Shown here: in pieces, positions 1 through 6,760 of the stretch | Layout: each line of letters opens with the position of its first letter | How positions within the stretch are numbered: the stretch's first letter is position 1 | NCBI GenBank assembly: GCA_030539415.1 | Contig: JAUNSE010000040.1 | Location: 1 to 10,740 of the forward strand | Direction: 5' to 3' | Source of the DNA: Desulfovibrionaceae bacterium | Lineage (GTDB): Bacteria > Desulfobacterota > Desulfovibrionia > Desulfovibrionales > Desulfovibrionaceae | Length of the DNA: 10,740 bases | Program-made: the position numbers and the translations under genes | Notes under the pieces: generated by a model | Databases searched by the model: none | What the model was told of the DNA's origin: nothing | The model's input: only the letters and a program-made list of their open reading frames with translations

Positions 1-1192
1 CATGGGCCTCGCTCGCGCCGTACTTGCCGCCCGAGCCGGTGTACTTTTCGAAGCAGGGGCCATAGCCCAGGTTCGCCGCGTTGTTCTTCTCGTGGGCCTC
101 CTGGTAGTCGGGATCCATGCCGGCCGTCACATCGGCCGAAAGGGCCGAGCTCGCCAGCATGACGCGGCCCAGCGGAGTCTGCGGCTCGTGGGCCGCGAGC
201 ACCTCCTCGATGCAGTACTTCATGAAGCGGGAGGAGGCGCCGGTGGCACCGTCCGAGCCGATTTCCTCCTTGTCCCAGAGCATCAGCGCGCAGTTGGCCC
301 CGTCGCCCGCGGCGCTGTCGGTCAGCGCCCGCATGCCGGTGTAGACGCAGATGCGGTCGTCCTGGCCGTAGGCGCCGATGAGGGAGCGGTCAAGCCCCAC
401 ATAGCGGGCGCCGCCGGCGGGCACGACCTCGATTTCCGCGCTCAGGAAGTCCTCCTCGCGGACATCGTACTTGTCCTGCAGAAGCTTCAGCACCGCGGCC
501 TTCACCGGCTCGGGCACCTTGTCCCCGTCACCGGCTTCGGCCGGCCTGCTGCCCAGAATGACATTGAGCTTCTCGCCCTCGAAGGCGTCCTTGACCGTCT
601 GCGTCACCTGCTTCTGGGCCAGGTGCGGGAGCAGGTCGGCAATGGTGAAGACCGGCTCGCCGGGCTCCTCGCCGAGGCAGACGGGCACCACCTCGCCGTT
701 GTCCTTGCAGATGACACCGTGCAGGGCCAGCGGGCGGGCCAGCCACTGATACTTGCGCAGGCCGCCGTAATAATGCGTCTTGGCCTGGGCGAAGCCGGTC
801 TGCTCCACGAAGGGATGGGGCTTGAAGTCAAGGCGGGGGCAGTCCGCGTGCGCCGCCACCAGGCGGATGCCGGCGGAGAGGGGCTGCGTCCCCCTGCGGA
901 AGGCGAAGAGGGCCTTGCCGCGCAGAGTGGTGACATAGGCGTCACCGGCCGGGTCGGAGCCGAAGCCGTGCTCGCGCAGATACTTCTCGCAGCAGGCGAT
1001 GGTTTCGCGCTCCGTCTTGCAGCCGGTCAGAAAGGCGAGGTAGTCGTCGCAGAAGGCCATGGCCTTTTCCCGCTCCGCGCCGTCATAGACAGTCCAGGCG
1101 TTCTTCGCCGTGTATTCGGGAGAGGGGCGCTCTTCCGCGGCGCTCTGGTCCGAGGCGCTCACGCCGGCCTCGTCGGCAGTCTTGTCGTACAT
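1..1192 (-). CDS. apeA: M18 family zinc aminopeptidase, C-terminus cut by window edge
   Basis: Cytosolic dinuclear-zinc exopeptidase that removes N-terminal residues from peptides; the family (yeast aminopeptidase I, human DNPEP) often prefers acidic residues, but specificity cannot be read here. The first 397 residues are visible. Metal and catalytic motifs appear in family order: HAD at 115-117 within AAHADCPRLDFKP, GQDD at 276-279, the KEEIGS box at 308-313 with the presumed catalytic glutamate, and SADV at 352-355. The KYTGSGGKYGAS stretch near the window edge is also typical. Bacterial members of this subgroup run to about 460-470 residues, so roughly 70 residues with the last histidine ligand lie outside. 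The start at 1192 is preceded by AAGGGAG 8 bases upstream. It is the third gene of a probable folC-selA-apeA transcript, 25 bases after the selA stop. Family assignment is firm; the symbol is less so. Confidence 0.9.
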   Translation of the reverse strand, partial: MYDKTADEAGVSASDQSAAEERPSPEYTAKNAWTVYDGAEREKAMAFCDDYLAFLTGCKTERETIACCEKYLREHGFGSDPAGDAYVTTLRGKALFAFRRGTQPLSAGIRLVAAHADCPRLDFKPHPFVEQTGFAQAKTHYYGGLRKYQWLARPLALHGVICKDNGEVVPVCLGEEPGEPVFTIADLLPHLAQKQVTQTVKDAFEGEKLNVILGSRPAEAGDGDKVPEPVKAAVLKLLQDKYDVREEDFLSAEIEVVPAGGARYVGLDRSLIGAYGQDDRICVYTGMRALTDSAAGDGANCALMLWDKEEIGSDGATGASSRFMKYCIEEVLAAHEPQTPLGRVMLASSALSADVTAGMDPDYQEAHEKNNAANLGYGPCFEKYTGSGGKYGASEAH

Positions 1193-1200
1193 GTTCGATT

Positions 1201-1207
1201 CTCCCTT
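1201..1207 (-). promoter_or_regulatory. Ribosome binding site of the M18 aminopeptidase
   Basis: Read on the minus strand the bases are AAGGGAG, 8 bases before the ATG at 1192. This fixes the start and suggests independent ribosome loading inside the operon. Confidence 0.7.
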
Positions 1208-1210
1208 GTC

Positions 1211-1231
1211 GGGCTGCCTATCCGGCAGCCC
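1211..1231 (-). other. Intercistronic hairpin over the selA stop codon
   Basis: GGGCTGCC and GGCAGCCC form a perfect 8-bp stem around a 5-base loop. The selA stop codon (1218-1220) lies at the loop/stem boundary and the next gene's ribosome binding site starts 3 bases beyond the hairpin. No T-run follows in the direction of transcription, so it is not an intrinsic terminator. It could be an mRNA processing or stability element, or affect coupling. Only the structure is seen; the role is inferred. Confidence 0.5.
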
Positions 1232-2702
1232 CGCAGGCTTCGGCCCTTGCCGCCTCGAGCACCATGGCCAGCACGCGGGCAAGCCGCGGGTAGCATTCCG
1301 GTTCCAGAGTGCGGGGATCCAGGCAGAAGGCATTGTTCTCGATACGTCCTATTATAATGGGGCTTGTTTCCAGCAGGTCAAGCTTGAGCCTGGCCACCGA
1401 GCAGACGGAGGGCGTCACCGCGACCAGCGTGGTGGGCAGGGGCGCTTCCGGGAAGGCGCCGCCGCCGGCTCTTGAGCTGTCACGGACAAGAGCGCAGGAG
1501 CACAGCTTCCCGCAGGCGCGCCCGATGGCGAGGCGCAGGGCTCTGGCCCGCTTCAGAAGCTCCTCCTCCGAAACAAGGAACTGCCGCAGGGTGGGGACTT
1601 CCGCTCTGGCCCTTTCCGGCTCCGTGTAGAGGCGCAGCGTGGCCTCCAGCGCGGCATAGACCAGCTTGTCGCAGCGCAGGGCGCGCAGCAGGGGATTGGT
1701 CCGCAGTCTGGCCACGAGATCCGCCCGGCCGGCGATGAGGCCGGCCTGCGGTCCGCCGAGCAGCTTGTCGCCGGAGAAGAGCACCAGATCCGACCCCTGG
1801 GCGAGGGCGTCCTGCACGGTGGGCTCCCTCGGCAGTCCGGGCAGGGAGAGGTTCTGCAGACTGCCCGAGCCCAGGTCATTGATGAGCAGCAGGTTCCGTT
1901 CATGGGCCATGGCCGCCAGCTCCTCGGTGGGCACGGCGGTGTGGAAGCCCACAACGCGGAAGTTGGACGTGTGCACCCGCACGATGGCCCTTGTCTCGTC
2001 GCAGATGGCGGCCGCGTAGTCACGGGCATGGGTGCGGTTGGTGGCGCCCACCTCGCGCAGACGGACGCCGGTCGACTCCATGACATCCGGAATGCGGAAG
2101 CTGCCGCCTATCTCCACCAGCTCGCCGCGGGAGATGACGACCTCGTGCCCGCGGCAGAAGGTGTCCAGCGTGAGCAGGACGGCGGCGGCGTTGTTGTTGA
2201 CGACAAGGCAGTCCTCAGCGCCGGTCAGCACGCGCACAAGGTCGCTCACCAGGGCGTTGCGGCTGCCCCTGCCGCCGGTGCGCGTGTCGAACTCCAGCGT
2301 GCTGTTGCCCGAGGCCGCCATGGCCAGCGCCCTGCGCGCGGCTTCGGGCAGCACGGAGCGGCCGGTGTTGGTGTGGATGATGACGCCCGTGCCGTTGAGG
2401 ACCGGACGCAGCTTCGGAGACACGGCCCGGGCCGCGGTGCGGCGGAGGTCGGAGAGACGGGCCTCCAGGGTGAGGGCGGACGCGTCGGTCAGCCGGCCTT
2501 CGCGTATGCCTGCGCGCACATTGTTCCAGTATGCGGTGACAGCCTCGCGCACCAGCACGCGGGGGGCGGCGCGCAGAGTCTCGCGCAGGGCGGCATCGCG
2601 CGGGGAGAGCGCGTCATCGGCCGTCAGCAGGGCCTCAAGGGAGCGGTCCGTGGAGGGCAGGACCCGGAAGAGATCCTGCAGCGTGTTCTTTCTGTCGCTC
2701 AT
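1218..2702 (-). CDS. selA: L-seryl-tRNA(Sec) selenium transferase SelA
   Basis: PLP enzyme that converts seryl-tRNA(Sec) to selenocysteinyl-tRNA(Sec) using selenophosphate, the step that supplies Sec in bacteria. The product has 494 residues, slightly longer than the usual 460-470. The SelA signature SGDKLLGGPQAG is at residues 310-321, with K313 as the presumed PLP lysine. Other SelA-like blocks are VLNGTGVIIHTNTGRS (101-116), TLEFDTRTGGRGSRN (135-149) and the HTSNFRVVGF stretch (244-253). The N-terminal helical region (about 1-95), which contacts tRNA in the family, is present. The ATG lies 7 bases after the folC stop and its GAGGAA site overlaps that stop, indicating translational coupling. 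No selB, selD or tRNA-Sec is in the window. The gene implies that the organism makes selenoproteins. Confidence 0.96.
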   Translation of the reverse strand: MSDRKNTLQDLFRVLPSTDRSLEALLTADDALSPRDAALRETLRAAPRVLVREAVTAYWNNVRAGIREGRLTDASALTLEARLSDLRRTAARAVSPKLRPVLNGTGVIIHTNTGRSVLPEAARRALAMAASGNSTLEFDTRTGGRGSRNALVSDLVRVLTGAEDCLVVNNNAAAVLLTLDTFCRGHEVVISRGELVEIGGSFRIPDVMESTGVRLREVGATNRTHARDYAAAICDETRAIVRVHTSNFRVVGFHTAVPTEELAAMAHERNLLLINDLGSGSLQNLSLPGLPREPTVQDALAQGSDLVLFSGDKLLGGPQAGLIAGRADLVARLRTNPLLRALRCDKLVYAALEATLRLYTEPERARAEVPTLRQFLVSEEELLKRARALRLAIGRACGKLCSCALVRDSSRAGGGAFPEAPLPTTLVAVTPSVCSVARLKLDLLETSPIIIGRIENNAFCLDPRTLEPECYPRLARVLAMVLEAARAEACGAAG

Positions 2703-2705
2703 GGC

Positions 2706-2711
2706 TTCCTC
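2706..2711 (-). promoter_or_regulatory. selA ribosome binding site overlapping the folC stop
   Basis: On the minus strand the site reads GAGGAA, 3 bases before the selA ATG, and shares bases with the folC TGA (2712-2710). The short spacing suggests selA translation depends on ribosomes finishing folC. Confidence 0.5.
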
Positions 2712-4071
2712 ATTCTGAAAGGGGGGCGGGCGGCTCGAGGGCGTCCGGCCACAGTGCGTAGAATTCGCTTAGGAGATACAGGGAGCCCGTGACGAGGACT
2801 GGGGCGCCGGCGGACCGGTCCTTCCCTTCTCCGTCAAGGGCGGCGAAGGCCTCAAGGCAGGAGGCGTGCGCCGTGACGCGCGTTTCGCCGAGGCCGAGCA
2901 GAAAATCCCGTATCGCTTCAGGCCGCTCGGAGCGTTCGCCCGGGATGGCCGGCACATGCCATTCGGAGCCGGCCAGCTCGCGGGCCAGCATTGTCAGCGC
3001 GCCCCGCCAGTCCTTGTCGGCCAGGCAGGAATAGACCACGGCGCAGGGGCTCGGGCAGCGTCCGGCATGCAGGGCCCGCACAAGCGAGGTCATGCCGTGC
3101 GGATTGTGCGCGCCGTCCAGCACGCAGACGGGTCTTGCCGGCAGAGTGTCCGTTCGGCAGGCCGCCCGGACTGTCTGCAGGCGCCCGGGCAGGAAGGCCC
3201 CGGCCAGTCCCTCGCGCACAACGGCATCCGATGCCGGCAGGGCGATTTTTTCGTCCGCGGCCGCAGGCACGGCATCAGTGCCGCCGGCACCGCCCGGCAG
3301 CACGCATTTCGCGGCGCAGAGGCGTTCCAGCTCGCGCATGGCGGCGAGCGCCGTTCCGGCGTTGACAGACTGATGCTCGCCGCACAGGCCGAGCGCATAC
3401 TCGTCGGACAGCGGCTCGGCGCGGGTGAGGGGCGCGCCGAAGGAAAGAGCGCGGGCCTCGAGCACCCGCATGGCCTCCGGCGTCTGGGGAGCGCAGACAA
3501 CTGGCGCGGCGGAACGGATGGCGTGGCTTTTTTCGCCGGCTATGGCCGCGACGGTTTCACCGAGAAGCCGCGTGTGGTCCAGGGCGATGGGCGCGAAGAC
3601 GGCCATGTCGGCTCTGGCCGCGGTGGTGGCGTCGTACTTTGCGCCGAGACCTGCCTCCAGCACGGCCGCCTCCACGCCGAGCGACCTGAACACGTCCAGC
3701 GCGATGACCGTGAGCAGTTCGAAATAGGTGAGCTCGGGACAAAGGGTGACGGCCCGGCCGGCGGCGTCAAGCCAGCCTGCCATGTCGGTCCGGCGCCCGT
3801 CCACCTGTATGCGTTCGGCGGGGGAGCAGAAATGGGGAGAGGTGTAGAGGCCTGTTCTCACGCCCTTGGCGCGCAGGAGGGAGGCAAGAAAGGTGGCCGT
3901 GGAGCCCTTGCCGTTGGTGCCGACCACCTGCACGATGCGGCAGGGGGGATTTTTCAGGTCCATGGCTTCGAGGACGCGGTCCATGCGGTCGAGGGACAGG
4001 TCCATGTGGAAGAAGTTGAGTCTGTCCAGATAGCTGTCGAAGGACTGCAGGTCGGGAAATGTATGTGGCAT
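2710..4071 (-). CDS. folC: Folylpolyglutamate synthase / dihydrofolate synthase FolC
   Basis: Cytosolic Mur-ligase-family ATPase that adds glutamate to dihydropteroate and/or to reduced folates; whether one or both activities are present cannot be read from sequence. The product has 453 residues, a little longer than the usual 420-440. The ATP-binding loop GTNGKGST is at 51-58, TSPHF at 78-82, the FELLT region near 117, E140 in LEAGLG (likely Mg ligand), LDHT at 164-167, GEKSHAI at 179-185 (the lysine is carbamylated in relatives), HQSVNAG at 233-239, LPGR at 294-297 and DGAHNPHG at 319-326. The extra length lies partly in a low-complexity Ala/Gly/Pro linker around 253-290 between the two domains. 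The ATG at 4071 has only a weak GGGG-type site upstream. It heads the folC-selA-apeA run, divergent from the tRNA. Confidence 0.95.
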   Translation of the reverse strand: MPHTFPDLQSFDSYLDRLNFFHMDLSLDRMDRVLEAMDLKNPPCRIVQVVGTNGKGSTATFLASLLRAKGVRTGLYTSPHFCSPAERIQVDGRRTDMAGWLDAAGRAVTLCPELTYFELLTVIALDVFRSLGVEAAVLEAGLGAKYDATTAARADMAVFAPIALDHTRLLGETVAAIAGEKSHAIRSAAPVVCAPQTPEAMRVLEARALSFGAPLTRAEPLSDEYALGLCGEHQSVNAGTALAAMRELERLCAAKCVLPGGAGGTDAVPAAADEKIALPASDAVVREGLAGAFLPGRLQTVRAACRTDTLPARPVCVLDGAHNPHGMTSLVRALHAGRCPSPCAVVYSCLADKDWRGALTMLARELAGSEWHVPAIPGERSERPEAIRDFLLGLGETRVTAHASCLEAFAALDGEGKDRSAGAPVLVTGSLYLLSEFYALWPDALEPPAPLSE

Positions 4072-4082
4072 GACGCACCCCG

Positions 4083-4097
4083 GGCGGCCGGGCCGCC
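4083..4097. other. GC-rich inverted repeat upstream of folC
   Basis: GGCGGC and GCCGCC flank a 3-base loop 12 bases before the folC start codon. If transcribed it would sit in the short folC leader close to the ribosome binding region. Small and GC-only, so it may be chance in this base composition. Confidence 0.25.
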
Positions 4098-4195
4098 GGT
4101 AATGAGGAGGAAGATGGCCCGGAAGGGGCCGGATGCGGGCTCGAGCGCAGTCGGGGGAGCGCCGCTAAATTTTGCGGATGAAGAAAGGTACTGCC

Positions 4196-4223
4196 TTGAC
4201 AGGAGGGCCAAGATGGGTGAAAA
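4196..4223 (+). promoter_or_regulatory. Promoter of tRNA-Arg
   Basis: A perfect TTGACA (4196-4201) is followed after 16 bases by TGAAAA (4218-4223), a weak -10. Transcription would begin around 4230, a few bases before the mature tRNA 5' end at 4234. The -35 match and position are convincing; the -10 is uncertain. Confidence 0.5.
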
Positions 4224-4233
4224 GGCTTCTCGT

Positions 4234-4310
4234 GCGCTCGTAGCTCAGTTGGACAGAGCAGGAGCCTTCTAAGCTCTTGGTCGGGGGTTCGACTCCCTCC
4301 GGGCGCACCA
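4234..4310 (+). tRNA. tRNA-Arg (anticodon UCU)
   Basis: Full cloverleaf of 77 bases. The acceptor stem GCGCTCG pairs with CGGGCGC (one G-U), D stem GCTC/GAGC, anticodon stem GGAGC/GCTCT around loop CTTCTAA with anticodon TCT at 4268-4270, a 5-base variable region, and T stem GGGGG/CCCTC around loop TTCGACT. Discriminator A and encoded CCA (4308-4310) complete it. It decodes AGA (and probably AGG) arginine codons, which are rare in such GC-rich genomes. Transcribed alone, with its own terminator just downstream. Confidence 0.97.
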
Positions 4311-4312
4311 TT

Positions 4313-4328
4313 CAGGCCTTTCGGCCTG
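4313..4328 (+). other. Small hairpin just after the tRNA
   Basis: CAGGCC and GGCCTG form a perfect 6-bp stem around TTTC, starting 2 bases after the encoded CCA. It probably belongs to the 3' trailer removed during tRNA maturation, or assists the terminator that follows 3 bases later. Confidence 0.5.
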
Positions 4329-4331
4329 CCG

Positions 4332-4363
4332 GCATGACTCCCCTTCGGGTGTCGTGCTTTTTT
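4332..4363 (+). terminator. Intrinsic terminator of tRNA-Arg
   Basis: GCATGACTCCC pairs with GGGTGTCGTGC (10 of 11 positions including one G-U) around loop CTTC and is followed directly by six T (4358-4363). The T-run overlaps the stop codon of the convergent permease gene (4362-4364). Confidence 0.85.
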
Positions 4364-5264
4364 ATTTTCCGGAGGATGCCGCGGGCCTGCGCTTCTCCAT
4401 GGTCAGCAGGAAGACGGCGGCCATGATCAGCGCGCAGCCGAGCCAGCCGATGGCCGTGAAATTCTCGTCGAAGAAGAGCCAGACCCAGATGCAGCCCAGA
4501 ATGGGCTCGATATTGCCGACAACCGCCGACTGCACCTGGGTGATGCGCGCAAGACTCGCGGCCAGGGCCACATAGGCGCCGTAATTGGTCAGCACGGACA
4601 TGCCTGTCAGCAGCAGCCAGACGGAGGCGGGCTTGTCGACGGTCACCGGCGCGAACGGAATCATGAACACGGCGGCGCTCAGGAAGGCGTAGGCATAGAT
4701 GGTCTGCGCGCTGTACCTGCGGGCGTACCAGTAGGTGAAGGGAAAGTAGGCCGCGTAGGCGAAGCCGGCCGCAAGACCGCAGGCAATGCCCATGGGCGAG
4801 AAGGTGCCGCTGCTGCTGCCGCCGGACATGCTGACCATGATGACGCCGGCCATGGCGATGCCTATGGCGGCCAGCTTGGTGCAGGAAATGGCGTCGTGAA
4901 AGATGACTCTCGAGAGCACGGCCACCCAGGCGGGCGCGGTGTACAGCAGGACAACGGCCGTGGCGCCACCGCTCAGGCTGATGGACATCTGAAAGGGGCC
5001 GAACATGACAAGCCCGGTGAGGCCGCCGATGACGGACATGCCCAGAGCGTCCTTCATGGGCACGGCGAGACGGCCGGCAACTAGGGCGTGCGCCGCGAAG
5101 CACAGGCCGCCGAACAGCGTGCGCCAGAAGGCGGTCTCCATGGGCGGGCAGTCGAGGGAGAAGAGCTCCCTGGAGAAGGGAGTGATGAGCGACCACAGGG
5201 CGGCAGCCAGAGCCGCGAAAAAGAAGCCGAGCACGGCCGAGCTCTGCGAGGGGAATCTGAACAT
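4362..5264 (-). CDS. EamA/DMT-superfamily membrane permease
   Basis: Inner-membrane drug/metabolite transporter-type permease of 300 residues with about ten predicted membrane segments (roughly 10-28, 42-62, 72-95, 98-120, 130-147, 157-176, 188-205, 213-238, 242-263, 268-287). This is the usual size and two-repeat layout of EamA proteins. The repeat signatures are visible: LLYTAPAWVAVLSRVIFHD near 106-124 and NIEPILGCIWVWLFFDENFT near 251-270. Substrate is unknown; relatives export amino acids or metabolites. An open frame runs upstream to 5492, but its first 76 residues are Pro/Arg-rich and run through an intrinsic terminator, so the ATG at 5264 is preferred although its ribosome binding site is weak. 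Only about 40 bases separate it from that terminator and no promoter is evident there, so expression may need read-through from the upstream B3/B4 gene. Confidence 0.88.
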   Translation of the reverse strand: MFRFPSQSSAVLGFFFAALAAALWSLITPFSRELFSLDCPPMETAFWRTLFGGLCFAAHALVAGRLAVPMKDALGMSVIGGLTGLVMFGPFQMSISLSGGATAVVLLYTAPAWVAVLSRVIFHDAISCTKLAAIGIAMAGVIMVSMSGGSSSGTFSPMGIACGLAAGFAYAAYFPFTYWYARRYSAQTIYAYAFLSAAVFMIPFAPVTVDKPASVWLLLTGMSVLTNYGAYVALAASLARITQVQSAVVGNIEPILGCIWVWLFFDENFTAIGWLGCALIMAAVFLLTMEKRRPAASSGK

Positions 5265-5304
5265 GGAAGGGCAACCTGAAAGCTGAAGGCCGGGGAGGGC
5301 CGGG

Positions 5305-5337
5305 AAAAAAGTCCGCGCCCGCAGCCCGCGGGCGCGG
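5305..5337 (-). terminator. Intrinsic terminator after the B3/B4-domain gene
   Basis: Read on the minus strand, a perfect 10-bp stem CCGCGCCCGC/GCGGGCGCGG with a 5-base loop is followed by AC and six T. It lies between the B3/B4 gene (stop at 5404) and the permease start (5264), so it would end or attenuate transcription before the permease. Confidence 0.85.
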
Positions 5338-5403
5338 GGAGGGCGGACAGAGGTGAAGAGGGAAGGGGACCGAGCCTGGAAGAACGGATGGCGCGGCGGG
5401 CCG

Positions 5404-6075
5404 TCACACGACAAGCAGCTTCGTGATGCCGGCGGCGCCGGCCAGGGCGGAAAGGCGCGCGGCGGCGAGTTCAAGCGCCTTTTCCACGGCATCCTGGCCG
5501 GAGAAGCCGTAGATGACCGTCAGCACCGATGCGGTTTCGGCGGTGATGCGCGAGCGGGGCGAGTCGCTCACGGGGCTGCCGAAGGCGCCGAGCCGGTCGC
5601 TCAAAAGCGGCATGGAGCACAGCGGGACCTCGCCCTTGCCTATGCCGGTGTAGTATTCCCCCTCGCGGCCCCGGCGCAGAAGAATGCCGCCCTCAATGCG
5701 TCCGAGATCGTAGGATCCCAGGGAGAAGCCGGTTTCCAGGGACACCAGATTGTTCGCGTCAACGACGGAGCTTATGCGGTAGAGGTCCTTGCCCTGCCTG
5801 ACCCGTCTGTACAGCGCCTCGGAGGAGACGCGGTATCTGCCGGGATCGGCGCCGCACGCCTTGAAGGCGCGGCGGGCCTCGCCTATGCCGGGCATGGCCG
5901 AAAGATCAGTTTCGGCCAGACGTTTTTTGAGGGCAGGCTCGACTTCGGCGGAATAGAACTGCCAGACAGGAGCGGCGTCCTCGGTGACGCTGGCGGTGTA
6001 GAACAGGCAGCCGAGACAGATGCCGGGACAGAGTCCGGCAATCTCCCTGTCAATTTCGATAGCTGGATGGATCAT
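5404..6075 (-). CDS. Stand-alone B3/B4 (tRNA-binding-type) domain protein
   Basis: A 223-residue soluble protein resembling the B3/B4 domain of the phenylalanyl-tRNA synthetase beta chain, without the rest of the synthetase (COG3382-type). Typical blocks are ALYRRVRQGKDLYRISSVVD (87-106), the NNLVSLETGFSLGSYDL stretch (108-124), GEVPL (148-152) and DSPRSRIT (171-178). In the synthetase this domain carries the editing site; stand-alone members are poorly characterised, and a role in aminoacyl-tRNA or amino-acid editing is only a guess. The start at 6075 has AAAGAGG 4 bases upstream. A longer frame to 6375 extends into AT-rich non-coding DNA and is rejected. C15, C19 and C22 are clustered near the N-terminus (GLCPGICLGCLF). 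The permease gene lies downstream beyond a terminator. Confidence 0.82.
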   Translation of the reverse strand: MIHPAIEIDREIAGLCPGICLGCLFYTASVTEDAAPVWQFYSAEVEPALKKRLAETDLSAMPGIGEARRAFKACGADPGRYRVSSEALYRRVRQGKDLYRISSVVDANNLVSLETGFSLGSYDLGRIEGGILLRRGREGEYYTGIGKGEVPLCSMPLLSDRLGAFGSPVSDSPRSRITAETASVLTVIYGFSGQDAVEKALELAAARLSALAGAAGITKLLVV

Positions 6076-6079
6076 GTGG

Positions 6080-6086
6080 CCTCTTT
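6080..6086 (-). promoter_or_regulatory. Ribosome binding site of the B3/B4 protein
   Basis: AAAGAGG on the minus strand, 4 bases before the ATG at 6075. It supports the 223-residue start over the longer open frame. Confidence 0.65.
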
Positions 6087-6199
6087 CCGGACATGCGGCG
6101 GCCGGTGGCGGAAGAAAGGGGATGGAAAGCGCGCGGCGAGGCAGAATGGCGCGTCCTGGAAGCGAATGGCTGAGCCGGAGCGGACAGCCGCGGCCGTGC

Positions 6200-6228
6200 A
6201 TACTAGTAAGATGATGAGGAAAAGACAA
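6200..6228 (-). promoter_or_regulatory. Candidate promoter of the B3/B4-domain gene
   Basis: On the minus strand TTGTCT (6228-6223) and TAGTAT (6205-6200) are separated by 17 bases, each matching the sigma-70 consensus at 4 of 6 positions. Transcription would start near 6193, giving a leader of about 115 bases. A small inverted repeat, TGCCA-ATAA-TGGCA (6243-6256), lies just upstream of the -35. Confidence 0.4.
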
Positions 6229-6548
6229 TACGAACAAGTTTTTGCCAATAATGGCAGTTTGTTGAGTGTCTAAAAAAACTGCCGGAAAAAGACAGTGGAA
6301 CAGATGTGCAATTATGCTGTCCAGAAATGCTGCAAAAAAGCTGTTGGGCGTGAAGGATATGGCAAATTTCCGCAAAATCCATTCGATGATGAAATCATGC
6401 TTGTATGTTTGTGATAAATTATGTATTCAAAATAAAAGAAAAAAATTTAATTATTTAATTAATAATAGTAGAATTTTGATCTGTATCTAAAATAATAAAT
6501 ATGTAAAATATAGTATAAAATTATATATATTTAACAGTATTTATTATT

Positions 6549-6566
6549 AATAATTTTAAAATTATT
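6549..6566. repeat. 18-bp perfect AT palindrome
   Basis: AATAATTTTAAAATTATT is perfectly self-complementary, with its centre between 6557 and 6558. In DNA of about 10% GC some chance palindromes are expected, but this one abuts another long inverted repeat. Possible protein-binding site. Confidence 0.6.
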
Positions 6567-6597
6567 TTATATATTTATACAGATAAATTATATAAAA
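6565..6597. repeat. Imperfect AT inverted repeat with 14-bp arms
   Basis: TTTTATATATTTAT (6565-6578) pairs with ATAAATTATATAAAA (6583-6597) with one bulged base, around a 4-base centre ACAG. No terminator context. May be an operator or a DNA-bending site upstream of mucR. Confidence 0.6.
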
Positions 6598-6605
6598 AGG
6601 TTTAA

Positions 6606-6627
6606 TTGAAATTGATTCAAATTTGAA
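6606..6627. repeat. Overlapping TTGAA/TTCAA palindromes
   Basis: TTGAA-ATTGA-TTCAA (6606-6620) overlaps the perfect palindrome TTCAAATTTGAA (6616-6627), giving three alternating half-sites. This spacing resembles an operator, but no regulator can be named. Confidence 0.4.
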
Positions 6628-6717
6628 ATAGAACAATTAAATTGAAAAAAATATTTTAAGATAATGCCTATCCGTAGAGAGAAGAAAAAGAGATGGTCTT
6701 TTCGTATTGTAAAAACC

Positions 6718-6723
6718 TATAAT
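6718..6723 (+). promoter_or_regulatory. Candidate -10 element for mucR
   Basis: A perfect TATAAT follows the AT island. The -35 is poor (TGGTCT at 6694-6699 with 18-base spacing is the best I see). Transcription would start near 6730 and give a leader of about 205 bases before mucR that includes two hairpins. An isolated TTGACA at 6861-6866, with no good -10, is a weaker alternative closer to the gene. Confidence 0.35.
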
Positions 6724-6760
6724 GATTGATGATGCATAACCAATCTGAAAAGAACATTAG

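Larger units (their letters stand above)
6230..6660. other. AT-rich intergenic island between divergent genes, no gene seen
   Basis: The B3/B4 gene (minus) and mucR (plus) diverge from here. From 6421 to 6660 I count 25 G/C in 240 bases, about 10%, against the strongly GC-rich flanks. No reading frame with a ribosome binding site is seen; a 74-codon GTG frame at 6266-6490 ends in Lys/Asn/Ile-rich nonsense. Several palindromes are present (listed separately). Such tracts are typical targets of H-NS-like silencers, a class that includes MucR proteins. Confidence 0.8.

Noticed and set aside
2..1357. 451-codon plus-strand frame at the left edge
   Set aside because: Antisense to the M18 peptidase and the end of selA, both of which show family motifs. 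Composition is typical of a GC-rich shadow.
2866..4272. 468-codon plus-strand frame over folC and the tRNA
   Set aside because: Antisense to folC and it reads through the tRNA-Arg gene (its tail is a translated tRNA).
4234..4310. tRNA-Arg as attachment site of an integrated element
   Set aside because: No integrase, no repeat of the tRNA 3' end elsewhere in the window, and housekeeping genes lie on both sides.
5265..5492. N-terminal extension of the permease by 76 residues
   Set aside because: Pro/Arg-rich, encoded through an intrinsic terminator and into the upstream gene's 3' end; the shorter protein already has a complete EamA layout.
6266..6490. 74-codon frame in the AT island
   Set aside because: GTG start without a ribosome site; ends in Lys/Asn/Ile-rich low-complexity sequence; no motif.
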